Positions 61,201 to 64,000 of a DNA stretch of 64,000 bases are shown here, one piece after another. The translations under genes and the position numbers were made by a program. How positions within the stretch are numbered: position 1 is the first letter of the stretch; each line of letters starts with the position of its first letter. Location: the NCBI RefSeq assembly GCF_046299575.1, contig NZ_JBKBHX010000001.1, positions 62,001 through 126,000 of the forward strand. Reading direction: 5' to 3'. The notes below the pieces were generated by a model. That model did no database searches. It saw only the letters and a list, made by a program, of their open reading frames with translations, and was not told the origin of the DNA. Source of the DNA: Thermaurantimonas sp046299575. GTDB lineage: Bacteria; Bacteroidota; Bacteroidia; Flavobacteriales; Schleiferiaceae.

Positions 61201-62660
61201 GTCCTTCGATACTCGCCTGTGGCAGTACAAGTACACCCGTGCGAATGATCATTAGAAACAACGGTTTTGACCCTGTAAGCAATATTCCGGTGGTTGTAAT
61301 CCTCAGTGGTGACATTACCCAGACTCTAAATTCGACATACACGGGTACTCTGCAAAACGGCCAATCGGATACAGTGCTGCTGGGCACCATCAATACTGCA
61401 AATGGTGCTAACTTGCAGATAACAGCTTACACTAACCTTGCAACTGACCAGGACAAAAGCAACGACACAATAAAAATAAATTCCACACAGATACCCCTTG
61501 CTCCGAAAGCCGATACTGCCCTGGTATGTGCCGGTGTAGATACCATCACTCTTAAAGCTCAAAACTGGCCAGCCGTCTCATATCAATGGTTCTCATCGCC
61601 TACTGCTCAAACGCCACTGGCCACAGGTCCGACTTTCTTTGTGCCGTCCATAGCTGCACAAAATACTTACTACCTAGGCTATGGCTCTCTCAGCGGCTCG
61701 CAAACTTTCACCTACACAGCTGGCGACATACAGTCAGACCGAAACTTTACTGCCTTACCCGGCTCATCGGCTTGCCCGGGAGTAATGACCATCAATCTGC
61801 CGCTTGGTGTCACAGTCGATTCAATTCGCGTAGAGTACAACTTCACAGCTGTTGGATCTGGCTGGATGAGCGAACAGCGGTCACAACTTCGCTGCATCAC
61901 CACTGGTCAGTCAGAAGCTCAGCTTTTCAGTGGTACAGGTACCACCACAGGTACTATGACCTATGTGCGTTCAGGCCTCACCATTGCTAATGGCGTGGTA
62001 ACAGGTCCGCTTGTCTTCCAGCTTCATGCAGGCCGCACCTTCGGAGGCTCAGGTTGCGACGCTTCGTTCAATTTTATACCAAACAACACATGGAAGATCA
62101 CTGTTTTTTACACCGGTGCACCATGCTCTAATGTACGCACCCCTGTCACCGTTGGCACACAGCCACAACCTACAGCTGCTTTCACTTACACAGCTACCAA
62201 CTATGTGGTGAACTTCTCTGCCAACGTAACCAATGCCGACTCTGTACATTGGACCTTCGGTACTGCGGGCAGCAGCAGCCAGCTGAATCCCACATTTACC
62301 TTCCCGGGCAATGGTACTTATCCTGTCTGCCTGAAAGCCTTCAACAAATGCGGCAGCGCCACCACGTGTGATACCCTTAAGTTCAGCATCGGCCTTGCCG
62401 AAAACACCCTCGGCCATCTGCTGAAGCTCTATCCCAACCCCAGCGATGGTCGCTTTGAGCTTACCTTCAGCGACGATCTGAGCGAGCTTCCCATTCGCAT
62501 TATCGACCTCACTGGCCGCACCGTTCACACTGCGCTTATCAATTCGGCCAATGGAATCTTTAGACACAGCTTCGATCTAAGAAAACTCCCGGCAGGAACT
62601 TACTTCGTACAAATCGAAAGCTCAGCCGGTACGCTCAGTAGAAGATTCATTGTACAATAA
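58272..62660 (+). CDS. Large secreted multidomain protein (1462 residues), T9SS cargo
   Basis: Secreted protein of unknown function. Signal peptide (FLLGCIGLLLFTAKGQ), an N-terminal beta domain similar to that of the giant at 35499 (about 20-255), two FN3 domains (about 263-447), an adhesin-like beta sandwich (about 448-610), FN3 (610-705), a second, closely similar sandwich (706-876), FN3 (876-970), a CARDB-like domain (975-1070), an Ig-like domain (1077-1140), an unnamed domain shared with the giant (1143-1288), PKD (1298-1370) and a T9SS type-A sorting domain (1377-1462, LYPNPSDGRFELTF). No catalytic motif is visible. It probably acts in adhesion or matrix binding. Own promoter and own terminator. 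Confidence 0.85.
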   Translation: MKRITFLLGCIGLLLFTAKGQINSYIFTIDSLGTYIPITGGVVLGNASTDDQRFVDPAQPLGGTTETGPGFPIGFNFVYNGVTYDRLGIRADGLIRLGISADGNQAVNMTGAGYTAISSTSTAPANKQATICGFNRDLQANGNASEIRLQTIGTAPNRICIVQWTNYRRFGSANTADTINFQIRLHETTNSVSIVYGRFATPNTGTSVTGQVGLRGFSNTDFRNVTTTSTWANAVPGTTNTAAMPFVSNNLPAQGLTYNWAVPSCFAPGSVSFTNITHNSATANWAALNPSIGYQLQFGPAPLTLGQGTTVTVTTGTTYNFTGLTSGVQMAVFIRNICSSTDTSVWQGPFTFTPQCSVPTGFSVVNADSTQITLGWAPNANVTFEIEYGPVGFTIGTGTIITGITGSQHTITGLNQSTQYHFYLRSRCDLTTVSNWTTALFGATTCGTFNLPFYEDFLSWPPLCFSFSTTGTATQNWSHFTTGGVSLARANFWSWTNGITARMQLPRIQLNQPSWIKYAWSHQYNATYPNDSLFLEIKIDTSTTWTRLQSLGGPSFNTPGSGTTTPGQFAQESVVIPSSFIGKKVDIRLVGRSGFGPDVFIDFIEVEAIPSCLPPSAITVTNVSINGATATFTKNNTTSATQWEVGTVGFTPGSGLQVVSGSVTGTTINITGLQPNTQYQLYVRDSCNSASYSAWIGPVSFTTPCAAVSMPFNETFTTWPPSCFTFSTTGSATQNWSHFTTGGVTLARANFWSWSNGIRAVMNTPFVHISQAAQLRFYWSHLYSSVYPNDSLIVLSRNDSTGIADTILRLGGPTFNTPGAGNTTPAPTFVEQIVTLPTSYVGKNQRFEFHARSGFGPDVFIDQIIVENIPACPAPQNFVSTGNTATSATFSWTQAGTNAGNWDIEWGPVGFVPGSAVGTIVNVNTNPATVTGLPSGSCMDFYIRTKCPSVSDSSAFVGPVTLCLPIQFDVQTTSVHSPSILACGSTSTPVRMIIRNNGFDPVSNIPVVVILSGDITQTLNSTYTGTLQNGQSDTVLLGTINTANGANLQITAYTNLATDQDKSNDTIKINSTQIPLAPKADTALVCAGVDTITLKAQNWPAVSYQWFSSPTAQTPLATGPTFFVPSIAAQNTYYLGYGSLSGSQTFTYTAGDIQSDRNFTALPGSSACPGVMTINLPLGVTVDSIRVEYNFTAVGSGWMSEQRSQLRCITTGQSEAQLFSGTGTTTGTMTYVRSGLTIANGVVTGPLVFQLHAGRTFGGSGCDASFNFIPNNTWKITVFYTGAPCSNVRTPVTVGTQPQPTAAFTYTATNYVVNFSANVTNADSVHWTFGTAGSSSQLNPTFTFPGNGTYPVCLKAFNKCGSATTCDTLKFSIGLAENTLGHLLKLYPNPSDGRFELTFSDDLSELPIRIIDLTGRTVHTALINSANGIFRHSFDLRKLPAGTYFVQIESSAGTLSRRFIVQ
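59600..60106 (+). repeat. Adhesin-like sandwich domain, copy A
   Basis: Encodes PFYEDFLSWPPLCFSFSTTG through GRSGFGPDVFIDFIEVE. Similar to copy B at the DNA level too, which points to a fairly recent tandem duplication of sandwich plus FN3. Confidence 0.8.
60381..60885 (+). repeat. Adhesin-like sandwich domain, copy B
   Basis: Encodes PFNETFTTWPPSCFTFSTTG through ARSGFGPDVFIDQIIVE. It shares long identical peptides with copy A, such as TQNWSHFTTGGV and LARANFWSW. Confidence 0.8.
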
Positions 62661-62965
62661 AAGCTTTTACAGCCAATCCCAAAAACCGCTCTTTTCACGC
62701 AAGAGCGGTTTTTTTTTGTGTGTACTTCCAGTCTTTCGTTTGCACTCAATAGTTCGGGTGTACCCAGAAAAGGCAATGTTAGTCGGCATTGGTTGTGGCT
62801 TTTTGCTCCTATCCTTCACGCAGGTAGCTGGTGCCAATCTTTGCATCGGCCATAGTCCATAACCCTCAAGTACCTATTGCAGAGTGCTTTTCATCCAATT
62901 TCTTCCTTTCTTAAACCACAATTTTTCTTTTAAACTTGTGGAACGAATTCAACGAATTGATTTAT
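62661..62965. other. 305-bp intergenic region before the PLP enzyme gene
   Basis: Holds the terminator below, a 28-codon open frame (62777-62863) I do not credit, and a weak TAAACTTG element at 62931-62938 before the next gene. Otherwise nothing recognisable. Confidence 0.6.
62682..62719 (+). terminator. Rho-independent terminator after the T9SS cargo gene
   Basis: AAAACCGCTCTT and AAGAGCGGTTTT form a 12-bp stem around TTCACGC, followed by a T-run. Confidence 0.92.
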
Positions 62966-64000
62966 ATGGCAATTGATAAATTTTCAGATAGGAGAAACCA
63001 AATTTTCCAGAACCTTCAGGCAATCGATGCGGCTGATACAGCGACCAACACGGGTCGACTGTTTGCCTATGCATACGATGCGGGCGACAGCCACATCAAA
63101 GAGCTAGCCCTCGACGCCTATCGCATGTTTGCAGATAAAAACGCTTTAGACTTCACAGTTTTTCGCAGTGCAGTTTTTTTTGAAAAAGAAATTTCCCGCA
63201 GATTAAAACAATGGATCAACGCTCCTGAATCAGCCACGGGAGTCTTCACAGCCGGCGGTACAGAGAGTGCAATGATAGCTGCACTGAGTGCTCGTGAGCA
63301 CTTCAAAAAACAAGGGAAGGCAGGCACACCTGAGATTCTTGCTCCAGACACAATCCACCCCTCAATGAGCAAAGCTGCCTTCTATCTCGGAATGCACATC
63401 AGAAAAATTCCTGTCGATTCAGAAGGTAGAGTGCATGTGCACCAAATCCTACAGTCTATTACTGAAAGTACTGCTTTGATTGCACTTTCAGCTCCTAACT
63501 GGACCTACGGCACAATAGATCCAATATTCGAAATAGCCGATGTAGCAGCCATGAAAGATATACCCGTACATATTGATGCCTGCATGGGAGGCATGGTGCT
63601 GCCCTTCTTGTCCATGATTGGTCATGCAATTCCTGCTTTTGATTTTCAAATACCCGGAGTTCAATCCATTTCTGTTGATTTTCACAAATTTGGCTACGCT
63701 CCTAAAGGTGCCTCTATGGTACTCTTTCGCACGCCTGAGTATGCAGCAGGTTGTATGTACGTCGATGCACATTCGCCAGGATATGTCTTAGTTAACAGAG
63801 CTGTGCTCTCCACCCGCTCTGTTGGTCATATGGCTGCCACCTATGCCGTATTAGAATTTGTGACTGAAGATGGTTTTAAATATTACGCTAAGAATATCTC
63901 AGAGGCCAATTCACTTTTTAAAAAGACACTCGAAAAGCTCGGCTTTCGGATTACCACACCCTCCGTGCCAATTGTACTTACAGCGTATCACCCAAATGCA
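62966..64000 (+). CDS. Sphingosine-1-phosphate-lyase-like PLP-dependent enzyme, 3' end cut by window edge
   Basis: Fold-type I PLP enzyme of the group II decarboxylase superfamily. I read it by hand from ATG 62966 (MAIDKFSDRRNQIFQNLQA): 345 codons open to the window end. FTAGGTESAMIAALSA binds the cofactor phosphate, HIDACMGGMVLPFL carries the cofactor-contact aspartate, and VDFHKFGYAPKGASM contains the PLP lysine (Lys241). The HIDAC-GG and HK-GYAPKG blocks resemble sphingosine-1-phosphate lyase more than glutamate or aromatic decarboxylases. Many Bacteroidota make sphingolipids, which would suit such a lyase, but the substrate is an inference and no sphingolipid-synthesis gene is in the window. 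Confidence 0.75.
   Translation, partial: MAIDKFSDRRNQIFQNLQAIDAADTATNTGRLFAYAYDAGDSHIKELALDAYRMFADKNALDFTVFRSAVFFEKEISRRLKQWINAPESATGVFTAGGTESAMIAALSAREHFKKQGKAGTPEILAPDTIHPSMSKAAFYLGMHIRKIPVDSEGRVHVHQILQSITESTALIALSAPNWTYGTIDPIFEIADVAAMKDIPVHIDACMGGMVLPFLSMIGHAIPAFDFQIPGVQSISVDFHKFGYAPKGASMVLFRTPEYAAGCMYVDAHSPGYVLVNRAVLSTRSVGHMAATYAVLEFVTEDGFKYYAKNISEANSLFKKTLEKLGFRITTPSVPIVLTAYHPNA

Noticed and set aside
62777..62863. 28-codon open frame that looks like a short signal peptide (MLVGIGCGFLLLSF)
   Set aside because: No promoter or conservation evidence, and it lies between a terminator and the next gene; a hydrophobic short frame here is likely chance.
1..64000. tRNA/rRNA genes, insertion sequences, phage, defence islands
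   Set aside because: I looked through the intergenic gaps and protein families and saw no cloverleaf, transposase, integrase or defence gene.

Overview
The window comes from the chromosome of a member of the phylum Bacteroidota that has a type IX secretion system (T9SS) and gliding-type genes. The evidence is: SprA (T9SS translocon), a PorV/PorQ-family barrel, GldA, a complete Bat/MoxR operon, four proteins ending in T9SS type-A sorting domains, a Bacteroidota LptE, almost no Shine-Dalgarno sequences, and repeated TAnnTTTG (-7) promoter elements upstream of genes. I cannot fix the genus. No tRNA, rRNA, CRISPR array, insertion sequence or prophage is visible. Most of the window reads as core chromosome with several very large secreted or outer-membrane genes.

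Layout. 1-5.4 kb: the 5' part of a phosphoglucosamine mutase gene, a small T9SS cargo protein, a LiaF-like membrane protein, then metK behind a promoter and a SAM-II riboswitch, closed by a strong terminator shared with a PorV/PorQ-like gene. 5.4-10 kb (minus): rsmG, an ArsC-like protein and an uncharacterised 1144-residue outer-membrane protein. 10-14.9 kb (plus): exonuclease III, a hybrid histidine kinase, a second kinase split by a frameshift at a run of nine A, and a 3-hydroxyacyl-CoA dehydrogenase. 14.9-23.9 kb (minus): an apparent operon ruvA-sprA-xseB-gldA. 24-32 kb (minus): the very AT-rich operon moxR-DUF58-hypothetical-batA-batB-batC-batD-batE, tightly packed with overlapping or nearly abutting ends. 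32-35.4 kb: a 7TM-type hybrid kinase convergent with a family 2 glycosyltransferase. 35.5-46.4 kb (minus): a 2564-residue secreted multidomain protein and a secreted GH31 glucosidase, both T9SS cargo. 46.5-56.5 kb (plus): thiolase, a zinc-degenerate DksA-like protein, lspA, then miaB, a secreted protein, a sigma-54 activator, lptE, a disordered/TPR protein, secG and der. One small secreted gene lies opposite in the lspA-miaB gap. 56.5-64 kb: NADP-type glyceraldehyde-3-phosphate dehydrogenase (minus), a 1462-residue T9SS cargo protein, and the 5' part of a sphingosine-1-phosphate-lyase-like PLP enzyme.

How it fits together: SprA and the PorV/PorQ-like protein belong to the export machinery whose cargo (four sorting-domain proteins) is also encoded here. 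LspA, LptE, SecG and RsmG are envelope and translation housekeeping. SAM made by MetK is also the ligand of the riboswitch in front of its gene. The best items for a second look are the SAM-II riboswitch and its leader, the A9 frameshift in the kinase, an unnamed domain shared by the two largest secreted proteins, the terminator directly abutting the glycosyltransferase start codon, the missing general-base glutamate in the GapN-like enzyme, and the uncharacterised 1144-residue protein. I did not find a clearly new multi-gene system.
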